A DNA stretch of 64,000 nt, taken from assembly GCF_947250645.1 (NCBI RefSeq), contig NZ_OX366334.1, positions 930,001-994,000 of the forward strand. Reading direction: 5' to 3'. Below are positions 9,083-19,078 of the stretch, one piece after another. Positions within the stretch are counted from its first letter, which is position 1, and each line of letters opens with the position of its first letter. The notes beneath the pieces are model-generated. The model was not told the DNA's origin and ran no database searches. It saw only the letters and a program-made list of their open reading frames with translations. The stretch is from Wolbachia endosymbiont (group B) of Eucosma cana (GTDB lineage Bacteria; Pseudomonadota; Alphaproteobacteria; Rickettsiales; Anaplasmataceae). Position numbers and translations under genes: made by a program.

Positions 9083-9281
9083 ATATAAAACACAGATATG
9101 AGGTAAATTTATCGTGAATGTATTGATTTTTTCTTACTAAAGGATGTAGATTATTGAAAATTCTCATCCTGTTTACACAACAGGTAATGATAAATTAAGT
9201 ATAATAATTAGAGCATAAAAATTATTAAATGAGGAAACTGTAAAAAAATAATAAAAAAATTCTATTTTTGCAATATTTTGG

Positions 9282-10043
9282 CTAACGAATAGAATTAGTT
9301 CCACTTTCTAAAGTTATTGCACTTAATAAATAACTAGATGGAGTTTCTTCCTTAGCACTACTATGGCTTTTATTTTTTCTATTATAAAACCAACATTTAA
9401 ATAGTACAGCTGCTGCGATAGCTGCTACCAAAGCTACTGTTACTGCTAACATACCTACTGTGAACACTATATTATTTTTCTCGTTTGAAGGTGTTTCCAA
9501 TAATTTAAACTCTCTCAAGTTTGTATCATGAATCATAGGATTACCCAAAATATTCGTCGTATTTTGAACACTTTCTATATTTCGCATTGTAATTCCATTG
9601 CTAGCGTTTGATTTTTTCATTTCTTCCATTACTTGTTTTAAGTTTGGTAGTTCTGCTGTTGTATTTTCAATATCACCAGCTTCCAGCTTTTGCAAGTTCT
9701 CATTACTCAAAAACTCTTTGAGATACTTTTCATAAAACTCTTTGGCATTATATCTTTTATAACTTCGTATTTTTCCACTCTTGAGATCAGAAACAATATC
9801 ATCAATCATCACTTTTGGATTTTCTGCATGCACTATTTCTCCTTCAGCAACAAGAATACGATAAGATGTATCGTCAAGCATACATACATACTTAAGTTTT
9901 AAATCACCTCCTCCCAATAGAAAATATATTGTTCTGTTTTGTTCTACATCTCGCAATTCTGATTCAATACTAATCCATCTATTCCTTTTTTCCTTATTGA
10001 TTGATCTTTTTTTTCCTACAGTATTTTTAAATCTTCTTGACAT
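9282..10043 (-). CDS. Hypothetical single-pass membrane protein, paralogue A
   Basis: 253 residues, no known family. A basic N-terminus (MSRRFKNTVGKKRSINKEKR) is followed by a globular part, one strong transmembrane helix at about residues 194-218 (GMLAVTVALVAAIAAAVLF), and a short Ser-rich tail. There is no signal peptide, so it may be a tail-proximal anchored protein with its bulk in the bacterial cytoplasm, or a secreted effector; I cannot tell which. It is a paralogue of the gene at 10333-11289: both carry a DLKSGKI/GLKSGEI block, a YNAKEFYEKYL/YNYREFKKIYL block and NASNGIT/NASYGIT before the helix. The pair arose by tandem duplication. Confidence 0.75.
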   Translation of the reverse strand: MSRRFKNTVGKKRSINKEKRNRWISIESELRDVEQNRTIYFLLGGGDLKLKYVCMLDDTSYRILVAEGEIVHAENPKVMIDDIVSDLKSGKIRSYKRYNAKEFYEKYLKEFLSNENLQKLEAGDIENTTAELPNLKQVMEEMKKSNASNGITMRNIESVQNTTNILGNPMIHDTNLREFKLLETPSNEKNNIVFTVGMLAVTVALVAAIAAAVLFKCWFYNRKNKSHSSAKEETPSSYLLSAITLESGTNSIR

Positions 10044-10190
10044 ATATGACCCCCAAGCTGACCAATATTTCCTTATGTATAAAAGATAAATTATTTAAGT
10101 CCACATCTTTTCACTAAGATTTTTATATTTTTATTATACTAAATAATACATATATTAGTATCTGAATTTCTCATTGCAATTTATTATACC

Positions 10191-10281
10191 TTAGTAAAAA
10201 CGATATAAAATTAGAGAAAGAGTTATAAAATTTTTTGTAAGACAGGAAAATTTCTTCTCCTTTGGTTCCAGAGCATATAAG
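10191..10281 (+). pseudogene. Relic of the alaS 5' end, left by a tandem duplication
   Basis: About 90 bases match the alaS start region at 11495-11605: AGTAAAAACGAT, ATTAGAGAAAGA, TTATAAAATTTTTTGTAA and TTCTTCTCCTTTG.TTCCAGA occur in the same order, with small gaps. The start codon context is altered and the copy stops after about 30 codons' worth of homology. It shows that the duplicated unit was one membrane-protein gene plus the spacer and the beginning of alaS. Confidence 0.82.
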
Positions 10282-10297
10282 TGCTGTAAGAGCTAAG

Positions 10298-10321
10298 TTG
10301 ATGGCACTGTTGTGCCATCAA
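10298..10321. other. Perfect 10-bp stem hairpin downstream of paralogue B
   Basis: TTGATGGCAC, a TGTT loop, then GTGCCATCAA. It lies 12 bases beyond the stop codon of the gene at 10333-11289. There is no U-run on the minus strand, so it could be a weak terminator or an mRNA 3'-end stabiliser. Confidence 0.5.
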
Positions 10322-10332
10322 ACTCTGGAATC

Positions 10333-11289
10333 TTACTCGACACTAATCTGAGAAGATAGATGTGCTACCGATGTAGCATTGCTGAGCAAAGATTCTATTT
10401 CTGATGTAGATCCGGAATGCTCAAATTGAGCTTGTTCAGGAAGGTTTTTCATCGCTTTTTCAACATCGTAGCTACCTTCCCTATTTTTTCTATGCCATAC
10501 AAAGTATCCTAATCCTGCAAAAGCTACTGCTAGCACTCCACCCAATATACCACCAGCAATCCCTGCTATTCCTATATACTGTCCTCCATTTATTTCGGGT
10601 AATTTAGGCCCTTCCACATCTGTGCTATTAAATATAGAATGATCTAACACTTCTTGTGAATTACTATCAAAACGGGAAACACTACTTATATCTTCAGGAG
10701 TAATTCCATAACTAGCATTTGATTCTTCTATTTCATTTATTACGTCATTAATCTCTTTAGTAGTTACTTTGCTTGATGCAAAATCGAATTCTTGTTTTGT
10801 TAAAGAAGCTGATTCGATAGTTACATCTTCCTGCATCTGATAATCAATTTCTTCAGTAGTAGATTCTCTCAATTGGCTATTTTCATCAGTTCTTTCTTTT
10901 AGCTTTTTTGAACTATCCTTACCCAATTCATCTACAAGGTTTTTTAGATATATTTTCTTAAATTCTCTATAATTATATTCTTTACCTTTTTCTATTTCTC
11001 CACTCTTAAGACCTAAAATAATTCCATCTATTGTCGATTCACGAATTGCTTGAGGAATGTCTATTGAATTTACTATTCCTGTAACCAAGCCTATCTCAGC
11101 TGCTCTAGAAGATATAGAGAGGTCTTTTACTGTTAAATTCTCTCCTTTAATTAAAAATTCTACTCTTCTGTTTTGTTTTATACTTTCCAAGTCAGATACA
11201 ATTCTAATTGTTGGACCATCCATCTCCTGCTTATTTGTTGTTTCTCTCTTTCGCATGCTATTCTTAGTGTTTTGGAATTTTTTTGGCAT
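10333..11289 (-). CDS. Hypothetical single-pass membrane protein, paralogue B
   Basis: 318 residues, no known family. It shares its plan with the gene at 9282-10043: basic N-terminus (MPKKFQNTKNSMRKRE), a globular part with GLKSGEI and YNYREFKKIYL, an acidic Ser/Thr/Glu-rich spacer that is longer than in paralogue A, the NASYGITPEDISSV block, one glycine-rich transmembrane helix at about 239-264 (GIAGIAGGILGGVLAVAFAG), and a 54-residue tail. It is divergent from alaS, with about 218 bases between the two starts. The duplication is old, since the two proteins align only in patches. Confidence 0.77.
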   Translation of the reverse strand: MPKKFQNTKNSMRKRETTNKQEMDGPTIRIVSDLESIKQNRRVEFLIKGENLTVKDLSISSRAAEIGLVTGIVNSIDIPQAIRESTIDGIILGLKSGEIEKGKEYNYREFKKIYLKNLVDELGKDSSKKLKERTDENSQLRESTTEEIDYQMQEDVTIESASLTKQEFDFASSKVTTKEINDVINEIEESNASYGITPEDISSVSRFDSNSQEVLDHSIFNSTDVEGPKLPEINGGQYIGIAGIAGGILGGVLAVAFAGLGYFVWHRKNREGSYDVEKAMKNLPEQAQFEHSGSTSEIESLLSNATSVAHLSSQISVE

Positions 11290-11507
11290 TTCACACTCCT
11301 TAAATGAATTAATAAAAGTATTATTTGAATTAACAAATACTTCTCTATGTTAGTGGATAAAATATTTAAACCTATATCTTTTTATTAAAATTTTTATGTA
11401 AAAGTTACCTTTATTATACTAAGTAATGTATATATTAATATTTAGATTGATAAATTGATTTTACTTCTGTTACAACTTATTATGCATAGATAACCTCAGT
11501 AAAAACG

Positions 11508-14147
11508 ATGAAGCTAAACGAAATTAGAGAAAGATTTATAAAATTTTTTGTAAATAATAATCATGAGCAAGTTCCTTCTTCTCCTTTGATTCCAGAGCAT
11601 GATCCAACACTCATGTTTACAAATGCTGGTATGGTACAGTTCAAAAACATCTTTACCGGCACGCAAAAAACTGAAATGAAACGTGCCGTCTCAAGTCAAA
11701 AGTGTCTCAGAGCAGGTGGTAAACACAATGATCTTGAAAATGTTGGCTATACATCTCGGCATCACACATTTTTTGAAATGCTCGGAAATTTTAGCTTTGG
11801 TGATTACTTTAAAGAAACTGCGATAGAATTTGCGTGGAAATTTATTACTGAAGAATTGTCTCTTGATAAAAACAGACTATCCATAACTGTTTACCACACT
11901 GATGATGAAGCATATGAAATTTGGCGTAAGATAAGTGGCTTTTCAGATGATAAAATCATAAGAATTACAACAGATGATAACTTTTGGAGCATGGGCAATA
12001 CTGGTCCATGTGGCCCATGTTCTGAAATCTTTTACGATCATGGAAATTCCGCTTTACATGAAGACGACAGAATTGTTGAAATTTGGAATCTGGTATTCAT
12101 GGAATTTAATAAAGATGAAGAAGGTAATTTACAAAAATTACCAAAAAAATGCATCGATACCGGAATGGGTCTTGAAAGAATAGCAGCTGTTATGCAAAAC
12201 GTCCATGATAACTATGATATCGACCTATTTTCTGCTCTAATCAATAAATCTCAAGAATACTGTGGAAATAAGGAAAACAAAGTAGCTCATAAGATTATCG
12301 CAGATCACCTTCGTGCAGCTGCATTTCTCATCGCAGAAGGAGTGCTTCCTGGAAACGAAGGCAGGAATTACGTATTACGCAGATTAATTAGGAGAGCAGC
12401 ACGTTATATCCACCTACTTGGATATAATGATTCTTTATTGCATCTTGTTTTTCCTGCACTCATAGATGGCACAAATTTGGCTTATATGGGAGATGTTTAT
12501 CCAGAGCTAATCAGAGCTAAAAGCTTAATAGAAACGACGTTAAAATCAGAGGAAGAAAACTTTAAAGACACTTTAATGAAAGGCATTAATCTCTTGGACA
12601 AATTTACTGCAGATTTAAAATCAGGTGACACTCTATCTGGAGAATCAGCATTCAAACTATATGACACTTATGGATTTCCTTTGGATATCACACTTGATAT
12701 TTTGAAAGAAAGGAAAATAAATTTTGACCAAAAAGGTTTTGATAATGCAATGAAAGAGCAAAAAGAAAGAGCACGTGCTAATTGGACTGGATCTGGTGAA
12801 AAGTCTGTTGAACAAGTATGGTTTAATTTAATCGATCAGTTTGGCAAAACGGAATTTGTTGGTTATGAACGTGATGAAGTAAAGGATGCAACAGTACTCG
12901 CAATAATTTCCTCTAAAAATGAATTAATTGATTCTGCAAAAGAAGGAGAAAAGATAACTATTATACTTGATAAAACACCTTTTTATGGAGAGTCAGGTGG
13001 ACAAGTGGGAGATATTGGAAAGTTCCTTCTTGTCATCCCAGTACTTGATACTGGGATCCAGATTCCAGCGTCACGCGCTGGAATGACACCAGATTTAGGC
13101 GTAATCATAGTGGAAAATACCAACAAGATTAATGACCTATATTTACACAGATGTATAGTGGAGTCTGGTTCAGTTCGTAAAGGTGATACAGTTACAGCTA
13201 GTATTAACAAAAAAAGAAGACAAGACTTAAGCAGAAATCATTCAGCTACACATCTTCTACACTTTGCACTCAGAAAAATCTTAGGTGATCACGTTACTCA
13301 AAAAGGTTCTCTAGTCGCACCAAATAGACTAAGATTTGACTTTAGTCACAATAAGCCAGTCACTCAGGATCAGCTGTCTTCAGTAGAAGATATAGTAAAC
13401 TCTCTAATCAGAGAAAACCTTTCTAGGTCTACAAAAGTTCAAGGTATGGATCAGGCAATAGACGAAGGAGCGATGGCCTTATTTGGTGAAAAATATGGTG
13501 ATAAGGTTAGGGTTATAAAAATTGGAGACTCAAAAGAATTATGTGGCGGTACACACGTGGAACGTACTGGAGAAATTGGTTTGTTTAAGATAGCAGCAGA
13601 ATGTTCCGTTGCATCTGGAGTAAGAAGGATCGAAGCTTTAACCGGTCAAGAAGCAATTAATTATGTACGCAATAACGAAATTAGCTTAAAAAAAGTTGCA
13701 GAATGCGTAAAAGCACCAGCAAATGAAATAATAAGTCGACTCAGTATTTTAAGCCAAGAGCGCAAAGAATTTGAAACCAAAATAAAAAATCTTTATAAAA
13801 AGATTATCAGTGTAGAAAATATAAAAAGTACTGAAATAAATGGAATAAATTTCGTAAGCCACACTTTTACTGACGTTCCAGGAAGTATCATAAGGGAATT
13901 TGCTCTACAGCAACAAAAACCGAAAACTGTAATAGCCTTCATGGTAACAGAAAAGGATAAAACAGTTTTGATTGTCAAAGTAAGTAAAGATTTAACTAAT
14001 AAGATCAATGCAAAAGAGCTAGTATCTACTGTAACCAGAAGGGATTGCGGTGGAAATGCCGAACTTGCCCAAACAGGCTGTGATAACAATAAAATAGATG
14101 ATGCCATTACAGCAATCCATAGCAAAATAACAGCTTGCAAAAACTAA
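11508..14147 (+). CDS. alaS: Alanyl-tRNA synthetase, with an in-frame palindromic repeat insertion
   Basis: Class II synthetase that charges tRNA-Ala and edits misacylated Ser/Gly. 879 residues. Catalytic domain: [17 protein letters not shown], then [20 protein letters not shown]. Editing domain: [16 protein letters not shown] with the zinc motif completed by [11 protein letters not shown]. The C-Ala domain ends with [15 protein letters not shown]. Between these, residues of about 506-527 (bases 13023-13090) are encoded by a Wolbachia palindromic repeat in frame ([19 protein letters not shown]). Such repeats insert in permissive surface loops in Rickettsiales, and this one falls in the linker after [11 protein letters not shown], so the enzyme is probably active. 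Confidence 0.97.
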   Translation: MKLNEIRERFIKFFVNNNHEQVPSSPLIPEHDPTLMFTNAGMVQFKNIFTGTQKTEMKRAVSSQKCLRAGGKHNDLENVGYTSRHHTFFEMLGNFSFGDYFKETAIEFAWKFITEELSLDKNRLSITVYHTDDEAYEIWRKISGFSDDKIIRITTDDNFWSMGNTGPCGPCSEIFYDHGNSALHEDDRIVEIWNLVFMEFNKDEEGNLQKLPKKCIDTGMGLERIAAVMQNVHDNYDIDLFSALINKSQEYCGNKENKVAHKIIADHLRAAAFLIAEGVLPGNEGRNYVLRRLIRRAARYIHLLGYNDSLLHLVFPALIDGTNLAYMGDVYPELIRAKSLIETTLKSEEENFKDTLMKGINLLDKFTADLKSGDTLSGESAFKLYDTYGFPLDITLDILKERKINFDQKGFDNAMKEQKERARANWTGSGEKSVEQVWFNLIDQFGKTEFVGYERDEVKDATVLAIISSKNELIDSAKEGEKITIILDKTPFYGESGGQVGDIGKFLLVIPVLDTGIQIPASRAGMTPDLGVIIVENTNKINDLYLHRCIVESGSVRKGDTVTASINKKRRQDLSRNHSATHLLHFALRKILGDHVTQKGSLVAPNRLRFDFSHNKPVTQDQLSSVEDIVNSLIRENLSRSTKVQGMDQAIDEGAMALFGEKYGDKVRVIKIGDSKELCGGTHVERTGEIGLFKIAAECSVASGVRRIEALTGQEAINYVRNNEISLKKVAECVKAPANEIISRLSILSQERKEFETKIKNLYKKIISVENIKSTEINGINFVSHTFTDVPGSIIREFALQQQKPKTVIAFMVTEKDKTVLIVKVSKDLTNKINAKELVSTVTRRDCGGNAELAQTGCDNNKIDDAITAIHSKITACKN
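13024..13090 (+). repeat. Palindromic repeat element inside the alaS reading frame
   Basis: GTCATCCCAGTACTTGATAC begins a hairpin (CCCAGTA...TACTGGG) followed by GATCCAG, a second hairpin (TTCCAGCG TCACG CGCTGGAA) and TGACACC. It has the same architecture as the intergenic copy at 6777. It keeps the frame open and adds about 22 residues to AlaS. Confidence 0.88.
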
Positions 14148-14229
14148 TACACCCTACTACCTCGATATCTTTTAACCGTAAACGGAATCGTCAAGGTATT
14201 ATGCAAATAGGGGTAGAGAAGACTTAACT

Positions 14230-14290
14230 GTCAAATGAGCATATCAGGTAATAAGAACTGGATTACAGCTCCATGCTCTGGAATGATATC
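14230..14290. repeat. Degenerate right half of a palindromic repeat
   Basis: TCAAATGAGCATATCAGGTA, then AACTGGATTACAG and CTCTGGAATGATA, match the second half of the element at 6777-6885 (AAATGAGCACACCAGGT, AACTGGATTCCAG, CACTGGAATGACA). The left half is absent. Confidence 0.65.
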
Positions 14291-14358
14291 TAGGTTTAAA
14301 GTCCACATAAAAACCATTTACAATCTACGTTCAATATGATAAGTTGAAAACAGTTTAT

Positions 14359-14430
14359 TCCTCGGTAGCTCAGTGGTAGAGCAGTTGGCTGTTAACCAAT
14401 TGGTCGCTGGTTCGAATCCGGCCCGGGGAG
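14359..14430 (+). tRNA. tRNA-Asn (anticodon GUU)
   Basis: A 72-nt cloverleaf. The acceptor stem TCCTCGG pairs with CCGGGGA (one G-T pair), discriminator base G. The D arm contains AGCTCAGTGGTAGAGC, the anticodon stem-loop is TTGGCTGTTAACCAA with GTT at the centre, and the T loop is GGTTCGAATCC. CCA is not encoded. It stands alone between alaS and the LRR gene. Confidence 0.95.
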
Positions 14431-14517
14431 CACTATTTTATACAATCTGTACATTTCACTTTTAGCCCAAAATTCACTACCTTTTTTTTGTCTCTTAAAC
14501 AGACAAAACGTGTGAAG

Positions 14518-15252
14518 TTATATAGTTTTAAAGCCTTTACTGTCAAAATGCAAAGATGTCTGCGCTTCACTTAGCTTGCTATCTGGCTCCTCTCCTATTT
14601 TTCTTTTATTACATTTCCTTTTTAATTGAGGAAGGACATTTTTTGGCAATGTTTCATCAATACTGCAATAATTGTAAATGAGCGAAGTAAGACGCACCAA
14701 ATTTCCACTCGCCAAAGTCTGTACATCTCTGTAATTAATGCTGTTATCATATACTTTAAGTGTAATAAGATTTTTAAGATTTCCACTTGCTAAAGCCTCT
14801 GCACCTTCATTACTGATTTCATTCCATCCTAAACTCAGTAAAGTAAGCTTTTGAAGGTTTCCACTTGCTAAAGCTTTTGCCCCCCTATCGCTAATTTTAT
14901 TATCATATAATTTAAGCTCAGTAAGACTTGTAAGATTTCCACTTGCTAAAGCCTCTACACCTTCATCACCAATTTCGTTTCCTCCTAAATCAAGCGAAGT
15001 AAGATTTATAAGATTCCCGCTTGCTAAAATCTTTGCACCTTCTGTACCAACATAACTGCAACTTAGATCAAGTGAAGTAAGATGAGAAAGCTGAGCTAAT
15101 TCTTTTATAACCTCATAATTAATTTTTGAACATCGTAAAATAAGTCTTGTAATGTTTGTATTGTTTTTTAAAAAGTTTACTAATCTATCAACATTAATTA
15201 TAGCACCTGATGTTGCTAAAGTATTATCCTTTACATATTGACTATAACTCAT
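14518..15252 (-). CDS. Leucine-rich repeat (RNI-like) protein
   Basis: 244 residues with at least five consecutive 26-residue leucine-rich repeats, at about 58-83, 84-109, 110-135, 136-161 and 162-187. The consensus is LTSLDLxxNEIxDEGAxALASGNL, i.e. the ribonuclease-inhibitor/NLR type rather than a bacterial YopM type. The ALASGNL segment is nearly invariant, which points to recent internal duplication. There is no signal peptide or membrane helix. The polar C-terminus is basic (KRKCNKRKIGEEP). LRR proteins of this type in intracellular bacteria are candidate host-protein binders; that is inference here. Confidence 0.87.
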   Translation of the reverse strand: MSYSQYVKDNTLATSGAIINVDRLVNFLKNNTNITRLILRCSKINYEVIKELAQLSHLTSLDLSCSYVGTEGAKILASGNLINLTSLDLGGNEIGDEGVEALASGNLTSLTELKLYDNKISDRGAKALASGNLQKLTLLSLGWNEISNEGAEALASGNLKNLITLKVYDNSINYRDVQTLASGNLVRLTSLIYNYCSIDETLPKNVLPQLKRKCNKRKIGEEPDSKLSEAQTSLHFDSKGFKTI

Positions 15253-15447
15253 TTGACCTCACTATTAAAGCTATGCAAGTGTTTTAGTAAACACTTCAGC
15301 AACTGTCAATCACTTTAATAAAATATTTTATGAAAAACTTCATATACCATTGCCTCCAAGCAGCTTTTTCTATCTCTTATTTTAACACAAAAGTTGTGAG
15401 AAGAGTTTGTTTTTGGTACCATTGAGGGTTTCGATGTTAACTTTTAT

Positions 15448-16956
15448 ATGAACTTTAAATCAGTCGTTTTATGTATACTAGATGGCTGGGGTAATGGAAT
15501 AGAAAATAGTAAATACAATGCTATTAGCAATTCAAATCCACCTTGTTGGCAACATATTAGCTCTAATTATCCAAAGTGCAGTTTATCTGCCTGTGGAACT
15601 GATGTTGGATTACCAGAAGGCCAAATAGGCAATTCAGAAGTTGGCCATATGAATATTGGCAGTGGTAGAGTGGTAATGCAAAGCCTTCAGCGTATTAATC
15701 AAGAAATCGAAACGATAGAAAATAATGCAAATCTACAGAATTTTATTAATGATCTAAAAAGTAAGAATGGCATATGCCATATAATGGGATTGATATCAGA
15801 TGGTGGTGTTCATTCGCATCAAAAGCACATTTCAGCTTTAGCAAACAAGATATCACAGCGCGGAATTAAAGTTGTAATACACGCATTTTTAGATGGCAGA
15901 GATACATTGCCAAATTCAGGGAAAAGATGCATTCAAGAATTTACAGAAAGCATAAAGGAAAATGATATAAGAATCGCCACTGTCTCTGGGCGTTATTATG
16001 CTATGGACCGTGATAATAGGTGGGAAAGAACAATTGAAGCTTATGAAGCCATCGCATTTGCAAAGGCGCCTCGTTATGATTATGCAGTATCGCTTATTGA
16101 TGAAAATTATCAAAATAATATAACCGATGAATTTATCAGGCCCGCAATAATAGGCGATTATCAAGGTATAAAACCAGAAGATGGATTGCTATTGGCTAAC
16201 TTTCGTGCTGATCGAATGATACAATTGGCAAGTATTTGTCTTGGTAAAGCAGGCTATACTGAAGTGGCAAAATTCTCTTCAATTTTAAGTATGATGCAAT
16301 ATAAAGCGGACTTAAAAATCCCTTATCTCTTTCCTCCTGAATCTTTTGCCAACACTTTGGGACAGATAATAGAAGACAATAAATTACGGCAACTGCGCAT
16401 TGCAGAAACTGAGAAATATGCGCATGTGACTTTCTTTTTTAATTGTGGAAGAGAAGAACCTTTTTCTGGTGAAGAAAGAATACTAATTCCTTCACCAAAA
16501 GTTAAAACTTATGACCTGCAGCCTGAAATGTCAGCCTTTGAGCTCACAGAAGAGCTTGTAAAAAAAATTCATTCTCAAGAATTTGCGCTGATAGTTGTAA
16601 ACTACGCTAACCCTGATATGGTGGGACACACAGGTAATATAAAAGCAGCCAAGCAAGCTGTGCTCGCTGTAGATGATTGCCTTGCAAAAGTACTCAGCGT
16701 TGTCAAAGAAGTGGGTAATACTGCACTCATTGTTACAGCAGACCATGGTAATGTGGAATGTATGTTCGATGAAGAAAATAACACACCTCACACAGCGCAC
16801 ACTCTAAATAAAGTTCCATTTATTATATCTTGTGAAAATTTAAAACTGAGAGATGGAAAATTATCTGATATTGCTCCTACTATTTTACAGCTACTTGGAC
16901 TCAAAAAGCCAAATGAAATGACAGGTAGTTCGTTAGTGCGTTCCATGTTGCTATAA
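15448..16956 (+). CDS. gpmI: 2,3-bisphosphoglycerate-independent phosphoglycerate mutase
   Basis: Interconverts 3- and 2-phosphoglycerate using two metal ions (normally Mn). 502 residues, near the family's 510. The first metal-binding block is [12 protein letters not shown], the phosphoserine nucleophile is in [18 protein letters not shown], and further landmarks are [37 protein letters not shown] and [11 protein letters not shown]. The ATG at 15448 fits. The last six bases overlap the end of the convergent gene on the minus strand. Confidence 0.97.
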   Translation: MNFKSVVLCILDGWGNGIENSKYNAISNSNPPCWQHISSNYPKCSLSACGTDVGLPEGQIGNSEVGHMNIGSGRVVMQSLQRINQEIETIENNANLQNFINDLKSKNGICHIMGLISDGGVHSHQKHISALANKISQRGIKVVIHAFLDGRDTLPNSGKRCIQEFTESIKENDIRIATVSGRYYAMDRDNRWERTIEAYEAIAFAKAPRYDYAVSLIDENYQNNITDEFIRPAIIGDYQGIKPEDGLLLANFRADRMIQLASICLGKAGYTEVAKFSSILSMMQYKADLKIPYLFPPESFANTLGQIIEDNKLRQLRIAETEKYAHVTFFFNCGREEPFSGEERILIPSPKVKTYDLQPEMSAFELTEELVKKIHSQEFALIVVNYANPDMVGHTGNIKAAKQAVLAVDDCLAKVLSVVKEVGNTALIVTADHGNVECMFDEENNTPHTAHTLNKVPFIISCENLKLRDGKLSDIAPTILQLLGLKKPNEMTGSSLVRSMLL

Positions 16957-17697
16957 CTCTATTGTTAAGGGTTGAGGAAATAAAACACTGTGTATAGAAG
17001 ATAGCATATCTATTTGCTGCTCTAAATGATCATGCTCAGCTTCCACATTAGAGTACCGAATATTATTCTTCCCTACATATACAGATAAAGAACCATCATC
17101 TTCAACTGCTTTGTTATTTTGCAATACTATATTAAAAATTTCTTTCTGTTTTAAAGCATCGAACCAATCTTCAACTGTCGTATAGAAAAACTCACCCGTT
17201 CCACTTTCCGGACACACTTCTGGAGAAATCTTTAGCACATCATGAGAAAGTGGTGGGGAAAAATAGCTCTTGAATGAGTAGCTGGGAGAATTGTAGTTAT
17301 TGTGCAGAGCGATAACGTGATCTTGACCAGGAAGTAAAAAATCTAAAATTCTTTCTGCAAAGTTTCTAACAGCTCTCAAAGCATCTTCTGAAACACTGCC
17401 AAACTCTCTTAAGCTAGCTTCTGCACCTACATCATCAAACATGCGATTGGGATCGAATTCATACCGCTCACCATTTAAGTAAAATTCTACATTACGCGGA
17501 GTACCATCACCATGAGTAATGTATAGCATTCTTCCACCAAACTGCTGGAGTATATGCTCACCAGCCCCTTTTGAAGTTACTTCATTTTGATGCACATTAA
17601 TAAAATTGATCCCACTTGTATCGCTACTTTTAATAAAAAGCTTAACCGTGGTATCACCCAACGCTAGATCATATTCTTTAGTGTCGATGTTTGACAT
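16951..17697 (-). CDS. Hypothetical protein with HxNE and FDPNRMF motifs, possible metal-dependent hydrolase
   Basis: 248 residues from the Met at 17697 (261 if the upstream ATG at 17736 is used; the extra residues look less natural). I recognise a pattern seen in uncharacterised bacterial proteins: a strand ending [11 protein letters not shown] (residues 44-54 of the longer form), then [29 protein letters not shown], and later [10 protein letters not shown]. The spaced His/Glu residues suggest a zinc hydrolase or carboxypeptidase-like fold, but the family name is not known to me and the catalytic role is inference. It lies 53 bases from fabD on the same strand and its end overlaps gpmI. Confidence 0.65.
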   Translation of the reverse strand: MSNIDTKEYDLALGDTTVKLFIKSSDTSGINFINVHQNEVTSKGAGEHILQQFGGRMLYITHGDGTPRNVEFYLNGERYEFDPNRMFDDVGAEASLREFGSVSEDALRAVRNFAERILDFLLPGQDHVIALHNNYNSPSYSFKSYFSPPLSHDVLKISPEVCPESGTGEFFYTTVEDWFDALKQKEIFNIVLQNNKAVEDDGSLSVYVGKNNIRYSNVEAEHDHLEQQIDMLSSIHSVLFPQPLTIEL

Positions 17698-17749
17698 TCC
17701 GCTGCTATCAATAATCAAAGCAAAAAAATAGTACAAATTTTACTTTATG

Positions 17750-18739
17750 TTAGTTATAAGCTTTTATTTTTAAATTTTTTGCTGTCAACATTAATGATTC
17801 ATCAAAGAAGCTATTAATATCACCAATACTATCTATATTTTTCACACTGATAGATTGGTCAATTCTTTTAACTAAATTGGATAAAACTTTGTTAGGGCCA
17901 ACTTCAACAAACTTATTAGTGCCATGGCTTGTCATATATAAAACCATCTCTCTCCATCTTACTCTACTTACAACTTGCTTAGCGAGCAAAGCTCTTATGA
18001 TCTCTGGATCACTTTCTTCCTTAGCTGTAACGTTTGATACAAAAGGAATCGAAGGGCGAGTTATGTTGATGCTTTTTAAAAATTCCAGAAGTTTTTCATC
18101 AGCAGGTTTCATAAAAGATGAGTGAAAAGGCCCACTAACTTGTAATTTTATCATTTTCTTGACACTTGAGTTTTTGAATAAATCAGGTAAGACCTCAAGA
18201 GCCTCTGCAGTACCACTCACCACTACCTGCCCACCACCATTATCGTTTGCAATTTCACAATCAATTTGAGCTGATTTTAATATACCTTCTACTTCGCTTA
18301 TTTCTGCTCCAAGTAGCGCAACCATTCCACCTTTACATTTCAGTGAAGCTTCATGCATTGCTTCGCTACGAACTTTTAGCAATTTGACCGCAGACTCAAG
18401 CGTCAATGCCCCTGCAGCACACAGCGCTGTATACTCGCCAACTGAATGCCCACAAACATACTGAACGCTGTAAAGAGATTCACCAAATACGTGCTTCATA
18501 ACACGTAGCGTTGCAATTGACACTGCCATTATAGCTGGCTGAGCGTTTTCCGTGATGGTTAATTTCTCAATAGGGCCATTGAAAATCAAATGAGACAGCT
18601 TTCTACCCAATATGTCATCTACTTCATCAAATACGTTCCTTGCAACTGAAAATTCATCATATAAGCTCTTTCCCATTCCTACAAATTGGGAGCCCTGACC
18701 AGGAAAAGCAAAAATCATAAAAAATTTTTCATTCTTCAT
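17750..18739 (-). CDS. fabD: Malonyl-CoA:ACP transacylase
   Basis: Transfers malonyl from CoA to acyl carrier protein for fatty acid synthesis. 329 residues. The N-terminal AFPGQGSQFVGMG, the nucleophile Ser99 in VCGHSVGEYTAL and the catalytic His in VSGPFHSSFMKP are present, with EVGPNKVLSNLVKR near the end. Translation may begin at the first ATG (MKNEKFF) or at Met8 (MIFAFPGQG); the second matches relatives better. It is upstream of, and co-directional with, the hypothetical gene at 16951. Confidence 0.96.
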   Translation of the reverse strand: MKNEKFFMIFAFPGQGSQFVGMGKSLYDEFSVARNVFDEVDDILGRKLSHLIFNGPIEKLTITENAQPAIMAVSIATLRVMKHVFGESLYSVQYVCGHSVGEYTALCAAGALTLESAVKLLKVRSEAMHEASLKCKGGMVALLGAEISEVEGILKSAQIDCEIANDNGGGQVVVSGTAEALEVLPDLFKNSSVKKMIKLQVSGPFHSSFMKPADEKLLEFLKSINITRPSIPFVSNVTAKEESDPEIIRALLAKQVVSRVRWREMVLYMTSHGTNKFVEVGPNKVLSNLVKRIDQSISVKNIDSIGDINSFFDESLMLTAKNLKIKAYN

Positions 18740-18843
18740 TGAGAATACTACTTTATTTATTTTTTGTCAATATTTCACAATAATGATTGACCAAATGAAC
18801 CAGATTCACTAAAATCTTAGCTGGTAAGAAATTTGTAAGAACA

Positions 18844-19056
18844 ATGGCAGAAATCGATTATCACAAAGTTACTATAGTTATGACAGATGGTCAAGAGTTT
18901 GAAACTTATTCCACTTATGGAAAAGAAGGTCAAAGAATAAAGCTTGATAGAGATCCTCTTACTCATCCTGCATGGACTGGAAGTTTGACAAGCGGTTCAG
19001 GGGAGAAGGATAGTAAAATAGCTAAGTTTAATGATAAATACGGGAGTCTTTTTTAG
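18844..19056 (+). CDS. rpmE: 50S ribosomal protein L31
   Basis: 70-residue large-subunit protein. It matches the alphaproteobacterial zinc-less form: IDYHKVTIVMTDGQEFETYS, then LDRDPLTHPAWTG and FNDKYGSLF. It is followed after 22 bases by nadK on the same strand. Confidence 0.93.
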   Translation: MAEIDYHKVTIVMTDGQEFETYSTYGKEGQRIKLDRDPLTHPAWTGSLTSGSGEKDSKIAKFNDKYGSLF

Positions 19057-19078
19057 TTCCTCCCCTCTTTGATTTAAC

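Noticed and set aside
10298..10321. Rho-independent terminator for the gene at 10333
   Set aside because: The hairpin is perfect but no run of U follows on the minus strand, so I listed it only as a hairpin.
13023..13090. Intein or frameshift in alaS
   Set aside because: The extra segment is only about 22 codons, stays in frame and matches the intergenic palindromic repeat, so it is neither an intein nor damage.
14518..15252. CRISPR-like periodic repeat in the LRR gene
   Set aside because: The 78-base period is the coding repeat of the LRR; no direct-repeat/spacer pattern exists, and no cas gene is present anywhere in the window.
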